Origin: Roseomonas populi
GTDB taxonomy: Bacteria; Pseudomonadota; Alphaproteobacteria; Acetobacterales; Acetobacteraceae
NCBI RefSeq assembly: GCF_024594815.1
Contig: NZ_JANJOU010000004.1
Coordinates: 62,001-126,000, forward strand
Length of the DNA stretch: 64,000 nucleotides
Direction of reading: 5' to 3'
Position numbers and translations under genes: made by a program. This document shows positions 33,657 to 42,546 of this stretch, one piece after another (within the stretch, counting starts at the first letter, position 1; each line of letters starts with the position of its first letter). The notes under the pieces were generated by a model. The model ran no database searches. It was not told the origin of the DNA and worked only from the letters and a program-made list of their open reading frames with translations.

Positions 33657-34153
33657 GCGGCCGCCGCGGCGCGCGGGCGCAACTCGTCCAGGCGCACGGG
33701 ACGGTAGCCGCGCGGGTCCACGCCGACATCGTATTGCCGGGGCAGGGGCTTCAGCGTGCCGTGGGAATGGCCGTGCAGGTTCCAGGCTCCTTTCCTCTGC
33801 CCGTTCCAGTGCCGCAGCGCGTAGTGGCAGAGGACGAGGGCGTGCCCCTCCCGCTCGATCTCCGCGAAGGGCTGCGCGCTGGCCCAGCCGGGCAGGGCGC
33901 GGATGGCGGGCGGGTCGTTGTTGCCCCAGACCAGGTGCTTCGTGCCGTGGAGCGACGCGAGCAGCCCGGCCGGGTCCTTGTGCCCCACGGCGAAGTCGCC
34001 GAGGTGCCACACCTCGTCCTTCGGCGCGACAGCGGCGTTCCAGGCGGCGGCGAGGGCGGCGTCCATCTCGGCGGTGCTCCCGAAAGGGCGGCGCATCAGA
34101 GCCCTGAGGGAGCCGTGGCCGAAATGGGTGTCCGCCGTGAACCATGTTCGCAT
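33653..34153 (-). CDS. calcineurin-like metallophosphoesterase
   Basis: A 166-residue protein with all five metallophosphoesterase motifs: TADTHFGH, WHLGDFA, WGNND, LCHYALRHW and HGHSHG. It is a short stand-alone version, similar to phage and bacterial proteins of unknown substrate. It probably binds two metal ions and hydrolyses phosphomono- or diesters in the cytosol. The ATG at 34153 is chosen because TWFTADTHFGH, the family start, follows at once. Its stop overlaps the start of the ABC exporter. Confidence 0.88.
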   Translation of the reverse strand: MRTWFTADTHFGHGSLRALMRRPFGSTAEMDAALAAAWNAAVAPKDEVWHLGDFAVGHKDPAGLLASLHGTKHLVWGNNDPPAIRALPGWASAQPFAEIEREGHALVLCHYALRHWNGQRKGAWNLHGHSHGTLKPLPRQYDVGVDPRGYRPVRLDELRPRAAAAA

Positions 34154-34481
34154 CTGCGGAAGATGGGGCGGTGCGCGGGGGGGCGCAGCCTCCGTAACCG
34201 TCTTGTCAGCTTCGCGTAAGCTTCGTGCGATCCTGATTTCCTTCCTGCAACGAAGCGGCCGCTGTCCGGTGCTGCCTTCGATGGGCAAGCTGATCCCCGT
34301 GATGGGCGCCGTGTGGCGCCTACTGGGTCTGCGCCGGTTCCGGCCGGTGCGGGACGCCGCGCTGTCGCTGCGGGCGCCGGTGGACCGAAGGCCGCGCTGG
34401 TTCGACCGCTGACGTTGCCGCGCCCCTGATCAGATCCGATCCGCGGCGCTGTCGGCGGGGCGGGACCGAATAAGGCCGGTG
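34154..34481. other. 328-bp gap upstream of the metallophosphoesterase gene
   Basis: This stretch includes a moderately AT-rich segment near 34195-34255 that could carry the phosphoesterase promoter on the minus strand. It also contains a weak 43-codon frame (see 34281-34412). I see no RNA gene or strong hairpin here. Confidence 0.5.
34281..34412 (+). CDS. doubtful 43-residue basic peptide
   Basis: An ATG frame encoding 43 residues, rich in Arg and Leu (MGKLIPVMGAVWRLLGLRRF at the start), ends at TGA 34412. There is no Shine-Dalgarno sequence before ATG 34281, and no family is recognised. It fills the gap upstream of the phosphoesterase and may be chance coding in GC-rich DNA. Confidence 0.2.
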   Translation: MGKLIPVMGAVWRLLGLRRFRPVRDAALSLRAPVDRRPRWFDR

Positions 34482-35864
<1,383 letters not shown>

Positions 35865-35868
<4 letters not shown>

Positions 35869-36716
35869 CCCTTCGGCGCGACCCGGGAAGAAGCGGGGGG
35901 AGCCTCGTTCTCGGCGTAGAGATAGATGCCGAGGTTCACCCGCCGTGTCGGCGTGCCGGGCTCCGCCTCGCCTTCCTCCAGCAGCGAGAGGGCGAGGCGG
36001 TTCATCTCCAGCAGCAGGCGCTGTGCACCCTCCCGCCCCGCCTCCTCAAGCCTGGCGGCGGCCTCCGGGCGCAGGCGGTCGTAGTGCAGGCTGCGATCGA
36101 AGAAGGGGGGCGCTCCGCCGGAAGAGATGTTGGCGCCGGCCGCCGCCATGTGGTCGTGCAGGTTCCGCGCGAAGTAGAAGAGCCGCCCCTCCAGGTCCTC
36201 GCTGGGCAGGTAGGCGGCGACGTTCAGGCGCAGCCGCTCGTCCGGGCCGGATGCCACGAGCCCCTGCTCCAGCCAGCCGTCCAGCACGGCGCGCGGGCGG
36301 ACATCGGTGGTGACGGAGGCGACAAGCGTGTCGAAGGAGGGTTCGCCCGGGGGCGCGCTGCGGGGCAGGGGAAGGGGGCGGCCCTCCGCGTCCGCGTAGC
36401 CGGGAAGGCCGAGCCAGCGGGCGATCACCTGGCTTGCCAGCGTCACCACGGCCGGCACCTCCTCCGTCTCGCGCGGGGTTTCGCGCAGGCGCCGCAGTTC
36501 CTTGCGGTGCACGCCGGTGAGGAGGCTGAGGCGGCTGTCCGTCCGCCCGCGCGCGTCCTCGGCCATGCTTGCCGCCACCTCCACGTAGAGGCCGCGCAGC
36601 AGATCGGCCAGCACCGGGAAGGTGAGGCCGGCGCGGATCGTCAGCCGCACCAGCGGGCGCAGCAGGCGGCGAATGGGACGGAGGAGACTTTCGGCCGGAG
36701 GGGGCGAGGGGAGCAT
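35865..36716 (-). CDS. DUF6502 family protein
   Basis: A 283-residue soluble protein. The N-terminal half contains RPLVRLTIRAGLTFPVLADL and the conserved RLSLLTGVHRKELRRLRE, an HTH-like helical pair typical of DUF6502. The rest is helical. Its function is not established. It is coupled to the DUF5666 lipoprotein (TTGA overlap). ATG 36716 starts the conserved part; ATG 36740 is also possible, and the frame open to 36806 runs through the operator DNA. The HTH-like part and the two upstream palindromes make an autoregulatory role possible. Confidence 0.75.
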
Positions 36717-36759
36717 GGGATCCAGCGACAGCGCGCACATTCCATAGCACGGCCATTCG

Positions 36760-36804
36760 GTGGGAAAAAGTCCCACGCTCGCTTGACGTGGGAAATTATC
36801 CCAC
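36760..36804. promoter_or_regulatory. two 17-bp palindromic operators in divergent promoter
   Basis: GTGGGAAAAAGTCCCAC (36760-36776) and GTGGGAAATTATCCCAC (36788-36804) share the pattern GTGGGA-N5-TCCCAC with perfect arms. Their centres are 28 bp apart. They lie between the DUF6502 gene (minus) and the histidine-kinase gene (plus), and the second fills the spacer of a predicted promoter. Binding there would control both directions. Confidence 0.75.
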
Positions 36805-36811
36805 ATAGGGT
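36783..36811 (+). promoter_or_regulatory. candidate sigma-70-type promoter for the histidine-kinase gene
   Basis: TTGACG at 36783-36788 is followed by a 17-bp spacer and a weak -10 TAGGGT at 36806-36811. The spacer is the second GTGGGA-N5-TCCCAC palindrome, so a bound protein would block polymerase. The -10 box matches only half of the consensus. Confidence 0.45.
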
Positions 36812-36844
36812 CCGGCTACTCCCACCCGGCTCCCGGAGCCAAAG

Positions 36845-37549
36845 ATGGACCGCCCGACCATGACCTACCTCTCCGCCCGCTCCCTGCACCCGGAGGCACC
36901 CTGGTCGCCCCTGCCGCCGCGCGGCGCCGTGCCGGCCGGGGAGGACGCAGTCTCGATCGGGCTGCTGCGCCACCACACGAAGAACGCGCTGCAGCGGATC
37001 CTGACGGAGGTCTCGAAGGTGCGGGGGCTGGAGGAGACGCGGGAGGGCCAGAAGCTGATGCTGGAGGTGGAGCGGCGGGTGATGCTCAGCGCCGCCCTCT
37101 CCAACGCGCTCTTCGGCCTCACCCACGCGCCGGGCGGGATGGAGGACCGGCTGCGCTCCGTCTGCGAGGCGACGCTGGAGCTGATGGGCGACGCCGACCA
37201 GATCCTGCGCCTGGCCGTGGCGGTGGAGGGCGACTGCCCCGTGCCGCTGCGCGCCACCGCGCTGCGCGCCGCGCACGAGATGGTGGGGAACGCGGTGAAG
37301 CACGGCATGCACGCCCGCCTTGTCGGCCATATCCAGGTGCGCCTGACGAGCGGGGACGGGTGGACCCGGCTGATGGTGGAGGATGACGGCTGGGGCTATG
37401 GCGGCGCGCGCGACGGCGGAGAGGGGCTGGGCCTTCTCCGCGCCCTGGCCGGGCAGCACGAGGGCACGACGACGCTGGAGCGTGTCCAGGACGGCACGCG
37501 CGCCGCGATGGACCTGCCCCACGGCCCGCAGGACATGCCGCTGGGCTGA
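36845..37549 (+). CDS. minimal HWE/HisKA_2-type histidine kinase without sensor domain
   Basis: A 234-residue protein with the phospho-acceptor His in LLRHHTKNALQRI (H-box of the HisKA_2/HWE group), an N-box AHEMVGNAVKHG and a G-box VEDDGWGYGG...GLGLLRAL for ATP. There is no PAS, GAF or membrane domain, so any input must come from a partner protein. No response regulator is adjacent. The ATG at 36845 follows GGAG with 6-base spacing. It diverges from DUF6502/DUF5666 across the palindrome pair. Phosphotransfer in general stress signalling is possible, but this is inference. Confidence 0.85.
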   Translation: MDRPTMTYLSARSLHPEAPWSPLPPRGAVPAGEDAVSIGLLRHHTKNALQRILTEVSKVRGLEETREGQKLMLEVERRVMLSAALSNALFGLTHAPGGMEDRLRSVCEATLELMGDADQILRLAVAVEGDCPVPLRATALRAAHEMVGNAVKHGMHARLVGHIQVRLTSGDGWTRLMVEDDGWGYGGARDGGEGLGLLRALAGQHEGTTTLERVQDGTRAAMDLPHGPQDMPLG

Positions 37550-37648
37550 GCCGGCCGGGCGGACCCGATCGGCCGGGATCACAGGCCCCTGGTCTGGCCT
37601 TTCGCGCCCGCCCGCCTAACCTCGCCCGGACTTCAAGGGGATTCGGGC

Positions 37649-39040
37649 ATGTACGACCTGGCGATCCGCGGCGGCACGGCCGTGTTGGGCGACGCGGTGG
37701 TCCGCTGCGATATCGGCGTCTCCGGCGGCCGCATCGCCGCCATCGCGGAGCACATCGACGAGGCGCGGCAGGTGATCCGGGCGGACGGGCTGCTCGTGAT
37801 GCCCGGCGGCGTGGATACGCACTGCCATATCGAGGAGCCGCTGCCCGAGGGCGGCTTCCAGGAGGAGAGCTGGGAGAGCGCGTCCCGCTCCGCCTTCGCC
37901 GGCGGCACGACCAGCGTGGTCTGCCACACCACGCAGGACAAGGGCGGCACGCTGCTGGAGCGGCACCGTTCCAACCGCGAGCGCGCGGCGGCGGGCGCCA
38001 TGGTGGATTACGGCTTCCACCAGATCGTGGCGGACCCTTCGGACGCGGCGCTGGCGGAGATCCCGGCGCTGGCGGCGGACGGAATCGGCAGCCTCAAGGC
38101 CTTCCTGACCTATGACAACGTCCACCTGGACGACGCCGCCTTCCTGCGCGTGCTGCAGGCCGCCAAGCGCAACGGGCTGATGGTGCACGTCCACTGCGAG
38201 AACTACGACGCGATCAACCTGGCCGTCTCCACCCTGCTGGCCAATGGCTGCACCGCACCGAAGTTCCACGCCCTGTCCCGCCCGCCCGTGGTGGAGCGGG
38301 AGGCGACGGCGCGCGCCATCGCGCTGGCGGAGCTGGTGGGCCAGCCCATCCACATTTTCCACGTCTCCTGCGCCGAGGTGGCGGAGGAGATCGCGCGCGC
38401 CCAGGCCCGCGGCGTGGCCGTGAAGGGCGAGACCTGCCCGCAATACGTGACGCTGACGGCGGACGACATGGACCGGCCGGGCTTCGAGGGCGCGAAGTTC
38501 ATGTGCAGCCCGCCGCCCCGCACCGCAGCCGACCATGCGGGCGTATGGTCCATGATCCGGCGCGGCGTGCTGGACATGATCACCTCGGACCACTGCGCCT
38601 TCTCCTTCGAGGGCACGCGCGGCAAGGCGAAGAACGGGCGCGACGCGGCCTTCGACGTCATCCCGAACGGCGTGCCCGGGCTGGCCGCGCGCCTGCCGGT
38701 CGTCTTCTCCGAGGGCGTGTCCAAGGGGCGCATCGACCTGCCGACCTTCGTGAAGCTGGTGGCGGAGAACCCCGCGCGCATCGCCGGGCTCTACCCGCGC
38801 AAGGGCGTGATCGCCGTGGGCAGCGACGCCGACCTGGTGTTGTGGGACGCCGAGCGCCCGGTGACCCTCACCAACGCGCTGATGCAGCACGCCGTGGACT
38901 ACACGCCCTACGAGGGGCTGGAGGTGGTGGGTTGGCCCGCCGCCACCATCCGGCGCGGCGAGGTGGTGATGCAGGCGGATGTCGTTCTGGCCCGGCCCGG
39001 GACCGGCCAGTGGCTGCCGCGGGGCCCCGGGGCGCGGTAG
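37649..39040 (+). CDS. dihydropyrimidinase / D-hydantoinase
   Basis: A 463-residue amidohydrolase that opens dihydropyrimidine or hydantoin rings. The metal site is visible: HxH in VDTHCHIEEP, the carboxylated Lys in IGSLKAFLTYD, His in MVHVHCEN and HIFHVSC, and Asp in ITSDHCAF. Length fits the family (450-490). The ATG at 37649 follows AAGGGGATTCGGGC. Pyrimidine breakdown would need beta-ureidopropionase and a dihydropyrimidine dehydrogenase, neither of which is nearby. It converges with the glycosyltransferase gene downstream, only 16 bp away. Confidence 0.92.
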   Translation: MYDLAIRGGTAVLGDAVVRCDIGVSGGRIAAIAEHIDEARQVIRADGLLVMPGGVDTHCHIEEPLPEGGFQEESWESASRSAFAGGTTSVVCHTTQDKGGTLLERHRSNRERAAAGAMVDYGFHQIVADPSDAALAEIPALAADGIGSLKAFLTYDNVHLDDAAFLRVLQAAKRNGLMVHVHCENYDAINLAVSTLLANGCTAPKFHALSRPPVVEREATARAIALAELVGQPIHIFHVSCAEVAEEIARAQARGVAVKGETCPQYVTLTADDMDRPGFEGAKFMCSPPPRTAADHAGVWSMIRRGVLDMITSDHCAFSFEGTRGKAKNGRDAAFDVIPNGVPGLAARLPVVFSEGVSKGRIDLPTFVKLVAENPARIAGLYPRKGVIAVGSDADLVLWDAERPVTLTNALMQHAVDYTPYEGLEVVGWPAATIRRGEVVMQADVVLARPGTGQWLPRGPGAR

Positions 39041-39056
39041 GGCGGGGCGGGCGCCC

Positions 39057-40166
39057 TCAGAGGCCCAACAGGTCCAGCGTCCGCTCCACCACCGCGCGCT
39101 CGTCGTAGAGCTCCAGGGCCCGGGCCCGCCCGGCCTCGCCCATGCGCGCGCGCAGGGCGGCATCCCCCGCCAGGCGGTTCAGCGCGGCGGCCAGGGGCTC
39201 CACCGTCGCGGGGGGGACGATGAGGCCGGTCTCTCCCTCCAACACCTGTTCCCGCGGGCCGCCGATATCAGTGGCGACGACGGGCAGGCCGGTCAGCATC
39301 GCCTCGATCACCGACATGGGCAGGCCCTCGAAATGGCTGGGCAGGCAGAAGATGTCGGAGGCCGCCAGCACCCGTTCCGTGTCGTGGCGATAGCCCAGGC
39401 GGCGCAGCCGGGGGCCCAGATGGGCGGCGGCGCGGGCGAAGTCCGGCTCCAGGTCGGCGCCGTGATCGCTCGACAGCCGCTCCCCCACCACCCAGAGCGT
39501 GGCACCGGGGACGGATTCCATGGCCCGGAGCAGTTCCGGATAGCCCTTGTGGCGCACGAGGCGGGAGAGGGCGGTGATCACCACCGCGTCCGGCGCCTCG
39601 CCCAGCTGCTCGCGCAGGGCGGCGCGGGCCGCCGGGTCCGGGTGGAAGCGCACGGGGTCGCGGCCGTTGCGGACGGCAACGGGGTTGGGGTGGATGCGAA
39701 GGCGGCGCGCGTCGCCCGCCTCTTCCTCGCTGACGGTCAGGAAGGTGTCGGTCAGCCGCCCGCCGAGGGATTCCAGGGCGAGCGAGAGGGCGCGGCGCCA
39801 GGGGCGGCCGGGCTGGTTGAAGAGGAAGCCGTGCACCGTATAGGCCGTGCGCGGCACCCGCTCCATCCGTGCCGCCGCGCGGGCGAGCAGGCCGGAGATG
39901 GGGAAATGGGCGTGCACCAGATCCGGCCGCGTCTCCCGGATCACCCGGCGCAGGGCCCGAAAGGCGCGCAGGTTCGCGGCCGGGGAGAGGCTGCGGGCCA
40001 TGGGCACGGGAATGACCGTGAAGCCCTCCGCCCGCGGCAGGTCCAGCAGCGGGCCCTCCGCGCAGGCGGCGAAAACCTCGTGCCCGCGCGCGCGGGCGCC
40101 CCGCATCAGCGGCAGGAGGAAGTGCCGGAGGGAGAAGTCGATATTGGCGACGAAGAGGACGCGCAT
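39057..40166 (-). CDS. family 4 glycosyltransferase
   Basis: A 369-residue GT-B glycosyltransferase. The opening MRVLFVANIDFSLRHFLLPL and DLVHAHFPISGLLA form the acceptor half. VRNGRDPVRFHPD, ITALSRLVRHKGYPELL and LPSHFEGLPMSVIEAMLTGLP form the donor half with the EGxPxxxxEA motif. It resembles EPS and capsule transferases such as EpsD or PglA. The ATG at 40166 is chosen because the family start follows directly. It is 15 kb from the main polysaccharide locus and has its own terminator side. Confidence 0.9.
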   Translation of the reverse strand: MRVLFVANIDFSLRHFLLPLMRGARARGHEVFAACAEGPLLDLPRAEGFTVIPVPMARSLSPAANLRAFRALRRVIRETRPDLVHAHFPISGLLARAAARMERVPRTAYTVHGFLFNQPGRPWRRALSLALESLGGRLTDTFLTVSEEEAGDARRLRIHPNPVAVRNGRDPVRFHPDPAARAALREQLGEAPDAVVITALSRLVRHKGYPELLRAMESVPGATLWVVGERLSSDHGADLEPDFARAAAHLGPRLRRLGYRHDTERVLAASDIFCLPSHFEGLPMSVIEAMLTGLPVVATDIGGPREQVLEGETGLIVPPATVEPLAAALNRLAGDAALRARMGEAGRARALELYDERAVVERTLDLLGL

Positions 40167-40218
40167 GGCCGGGGACTTCGCGCATTTCCCGCGGCCTGTG
40201 CAGCCCGGCGGGCACGAA

Positions 40219-40250
40219 AAAGGGCCGCCGGACATCTCCGGCGGCCCTTT
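40219..40250. terminator. strong 14-bp hairpin terminator
   Basis: AAAGGGCCGCCGGA (40219-40232) pairs perfectly with TCCGGCGGCCCTTT (40237-40250) over a 4-nt loop. On the minus strand the second arm ends with AAAs and the first with TTTCGTGC. It sits downstream of the small secreted protein gene (stop at 40281) and upstream of the glycosyltransferase, so it separates the two minus-strand genes. Confidence 0.8.
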
Positions 40251-40280
40251 CCTCGGCGCCCCGCGGTGCGGGGTGGCGGA

Positions 40281-40490
40281 TCAGCCGTGCTGGCCGCCGC
40301 CGCCCGTCGCGCCGCTCTGCTCCAGGATCGTCTGCCCGGAATTGCCGGCCAGGGCGGTGCGGCTGTCCGCGGCGACCCAGCGGCCGGAAGCGGTCGCGCC
40401 CTCGGGCACGCGGACCTGGTCGGCGAAGGCGGGGGCGGCAACGGAGCCGATCAGGGCGGCGGCGAGGGCAAGGGTGCGAAGGTTCATCAT
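40281..40490 (-). CDS. small exported protein with LEQSGATGGGGQHG tail, copy 1
   Basis: A 69-residue protein: a clear signal peptide (LRTLALAAALIGSVAAPAFA), a short variable middle, and the C-terminus GQTILEQSGATGGGGQHG. The last 14 residues are identical to those of the gene at 42152-42367, 1.9 kb away. The rest is not similar, so the tail is probably the functional part. Mature size would be about 47 residues. The ATG at 40490 has AGGA upstream; a second ATG follows at once. CCAGGGAAATG (40539) and CCAGGAAATG (40597) upstream recur before copy 2. No family is recognised. Confidence 0.75.
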   Translation of the reverse strand: MMNLRTLALAAALIGSVAAPAFADQVRVPEGATASGRWVAADSRTALAGNSGQTILEQSGATGGGGQHG

Positions 40491-40640
40491 GGCTGCATGT
40501 CCTGGGTGGATCGGGCGGCAGGGTGCCGCCCTTTGTTGCCAGGGAAATGCGCCCGGAAGGTCTGAAGTTCCAACGCAGGGGATGGATGACACCTATCCAG
40601 GAAATGGATGGTCCGTCCTGAAACCCTGAGGAGGCGGTGA

Positions 40641-41888
40641 TCAGCCCCGGCGGAAGCGGGCTACGAAGAAGCCGTCCATCCCGCCCTTCTCCGCCCAGAG
40701 ATCGGGCCGCGTCCGCAGCGCGCCCTGTGCCGTCACGGCCTCCTCCAGCCCCGGCACCTCTTCCGGCCGCACGGGCTCGGGCGTCAGGCCCAAGGCGGCA
40801 ATGCGGGCGAGGTGGGCCTCCCCTTCCTCCGGCTGGAGGGAGCAGGTGGCGACCACCAGCCGCCCCCCCGGCGCCAGCAGGCCGGCGGCAGCCTCGATCA
40901 GCGCCGCCTGGGTCTCGGTGAGCTTCGGCACGTCCTTCGGGCGGCGGAGGAGCTGCACCTCCGGGTGGCGGCGGATGGTGCCGGTGGCGGTGCAGGGGGC
41001 GTCCAGCAGCACGGAGTCGAAGCGGCCCTGGTGCCCGGCGGACCAGTCCAGGGCGTCCGCGACCACCAGATCCGCGTCCAGCCGCAGCCGCGCCAGGTTC
41101 TCCCGCAGCCGTTCCGCGCGGTGGGGGTCCTTCTCCACGGCCGTCACCTTCGCGCCCATCGCGGCGAGCTGGGCAGTCTTGCCACCGGGCGCGGCGCAGA
41201 GATCGGCCACGCGCCCGCCGGGGGAAGGGGCAAGCAGCCGGGCGGGCAGGCTGGCCGCGGCGTCCTGCGCCCAGAACCCGCCCTCGGCGAAGCCGGGGAG
41301 TTCCGTGATGCGGGTGCCCGGCGCCAGGCGGGCCGTGCCGTTGGGCAGGATCTCCGCCCCTTCCGGCGCGGCGGCGCCGGGGGCGAGGGAGAGGTCCAGC
41401 GGCGCGGGGCGGGTGTGCGCCTCCGCGATCGCGCGCACCTTCGGGCCATAGGCGGCGTGCCAGGCGGACCAGAGCCAGGCGGGGGTGTCCAGCCGGGCGG
41501 CGTCCAGTTCCTCCAGCGCGGCGGGGCCTTCGGCGGCCACCTTGCGGAGCACGGCGTTCACCAGCCCGGCCAGGGGGCGCGGCGCCAGCGCAACCGCTTC
41601 CGCCACCGCCGCGTGGGCGGGCGTGCCGAGGAGGAGCAGGTCGGCCGCGCCGATGCGGAGCGCCTGCATGGCCGGCGGCGAGGGCTCCCGGCGCAGATAG
41701 GGTTCGAGCACCGCGTCCAGGCTGCCCAGGCGGCGCAGCACGGCGGCGGCGATGCGGTGGGCGGCGGCGCGATCCCGCGGCTGCAGATGGCCGGGCAGGG
41801 CATCCAGCGCCTCGTCGAGCGCGCGGCGGCGCTCCAGCACGGCGGTGAGGAGGGCGAGGGCGGCGGAGCGGGTGGGGTTGGACGGCAT
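40641..41888 (-). CDS. rsmB: 16S rRNA m5C967 methyltransferase
   Basis: A 415-residue RsmB. The N-terminal NusB-like helical domain (RSAALALLTAVLERRRALDEAL) precedes a Rossmann SAM domain with DLCAAPGGKTAQLAAMGA. The catalytic Cys pair is in DAPCTATGTIRRHPEV (motif IV) and ATCSLQPEEGE (motif VI). It methylates 16S rRNA using S-adenosylmethionine. The start at ATG 41888 follows family length; ATG 41909 adds seven residues. The open frame continues upstream through the hairpin-repeat array but is not likely translated there. The gene is flanked on both sides by the twin small exported proteins. Confidence 0.93.
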   Translation of the reverse strand: MPSNPTRSAALALLTAVLERRRALDEALDALPGHLQPRDRAAAHRIAAAVLRRLGSLDAVLEPYLRREPSPPAMQALRIGAADLLLLGTPAHAAVAEAVALAPRPLAGLVNAVLRKVAAEGPAALEELDAARLDTPAWLWSAWHAAYGPKVRAIAEAHTRPAPLDLSLAPGAAAPEGAEILPNGTARLAPGTRITELPGFAEGGFWAQDAAASLPARLLAPSPGGRVADLCAAPGGKTAQLAAMGAKVTAVEKDPHRAERLRENLARLRLDADLVVADALDWSAGHQGRFDSVLLDAPCTATGTIRRHPEVQLLRRPKDVPKLTETQAALIEAAAGLLAPGGRLVVATCSLQPEEGEAHLARIAALGLTPEPVRPEEVPGLEEAVTAQGALRTRPDLWAEKGGMDGFFVARFRRG

Positions 41889-41949
41889 GCTGGGGGCGGC
41901 TTGGCGCATTTCGCGCGGAATGTGCAGGTCTTTTGCTGCATGCCCGGCC

Positions 41950-42071
41950 ACGCGCTTGCGTGGCCCCCCCACGCGCTTGCGTGGCCCCCCCACGCGCTTG
42001 CGTGGCCCCCCCACGCGCTTGCGTGGCCCCCCCACGCGCTTGCGTGGCCCCCCCACGCGCTTGCGTGGCCC
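41950..42071. repeat. six tandem 21-bp hairpin-forming repeats
   Basis: The unit ACGCGCTTGCGTGGCCCCCCC occurs six times from 41950; the last copy is cut after 17 bases. Each CCACGC-GCTT-GCGTGG makes its own 6-bp hairpin, so the array is a row of hairpins joined by C-runs. It lies between the start of rsmB and the end of the second small exported protein gene, which are on the same strand. The unit length keeps a reading frame open on both strands (PTRLRGP or GGPRKRV), but coding is unlikely. Confidence 0.9.
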
Positions 42072-42081
42072 TTGATGCGGC

Positions 42082-42110
42082 GAAGGCCGCCAGCGGGGCT
42101 GGCGGCCTTC
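42082..42110. terminator. 13-bp hairpin terminator after small exported protein copy 2
   Basis: GAAGGCCGCCAGC (42082-42094) pairs perfectly with GCTGGCGGCCTTC (42098-42110) around a GGG loop. It lies 42 bases downstream of the minus-strand gene at 42152-42367 and just before the 21-bp repeat array, so it probably stops that transcript. Confidence 0.75.
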
Positions 42111-42151
42111 GGTCCAAGACCTAAACCGGGGCGATCGCTCCCGGGCGGGGA

Positions 42152-42367
42152 TTAGCCGTGCTGGCCGCCGCCACCCGTGGCGCCGCTCTGCTCCAGCAGG
42201 GTCTGGCCACCGTACTGGTAGCCCGTGCCGGAGGTGTCGGCCTCGCTGGCCACGCCCTCGCCGCCAACGCTCCAGGCGCGCGCGGCATGGGCATCCTGCG
42301 AGAGGACGGGCGTGAGCAGGGCAGCGGCTAGGCCAAGAATTCCGAGGGTCTTCGTAATGCGCGACAT
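42152..42367 (-). CDS. small exported protein with LEQSGATGGGGQHG tail, copy 2
   Basis: A 71-residue protein with a signal peptide (KTLGILGLAAALLTPVLS, cleavage near AHA), a Gly/Ser-rich middle and the C-terminus GGQTLLEQSGATGGGGQHG. The tail equals that of the gene at 40281-40490. Mature size would be about 43 residues. The upstream DNA has ATAATA just before the ATG and CCAGGGAATG at 42457, like copy 1. No known family fits. It might be a secreted signal, a metal-binding peptide (C-terminal Gln-His-Gly) or a surface component. Confidence 0.75.
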   Translation of the reverse strand: MSRITKTLGILGLAAALLTPVLSQDAHAARAWSVGGEGVASEADTSGTGYQYGGQTLLEQSGATGGGGQHG

Positions 42368-42504
42368 TGTATTATCTCATGCGTGAATGGCGGCGGCACC
42401 GTGTCGTCGTCTTGCCGCCCTGATATCGGCGCATGCTGCACCGCACACCACCCCGGCCAGGGAATGGGTGCCATTCGCTTGGTGGATGGAACTCGCGCGA
42501 TCCT

Positions 42505-42546
42505 GATTAGCCCTGTCCGATTAGCCCTGTCCGATTAGCCCTGTCC
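42505..42546. repeat. three tandem 14-bp repeats giving stop codons in all six frames
   Basis: GATTAGCCCTGTCC is repeated three times (42505, 42519, 42533). Because 14 is not a multiple of three, the TAG on the plus strand and the TAA on the minus strand fall in all three frames of each strand. The first minus-strand copy supplies the stop of the DMT transporter gene. Confidence 0.85.

Noticed and set aside
41889-42056. N-terminal extension of RsmB made of GGPRKRV repeats
   Set aside because: The frame stays open only because the repeat unit is 21 bp. RsmB homologues start near 41888-41909, and no ribosome site precedes the repeat.
41950-42071. CRISPR array
   Set aside because: The units are only 21 bp, directly adjacent with no variable spacers, and no cas gene is nearby. 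It is a simple tandem hairpin repeat.
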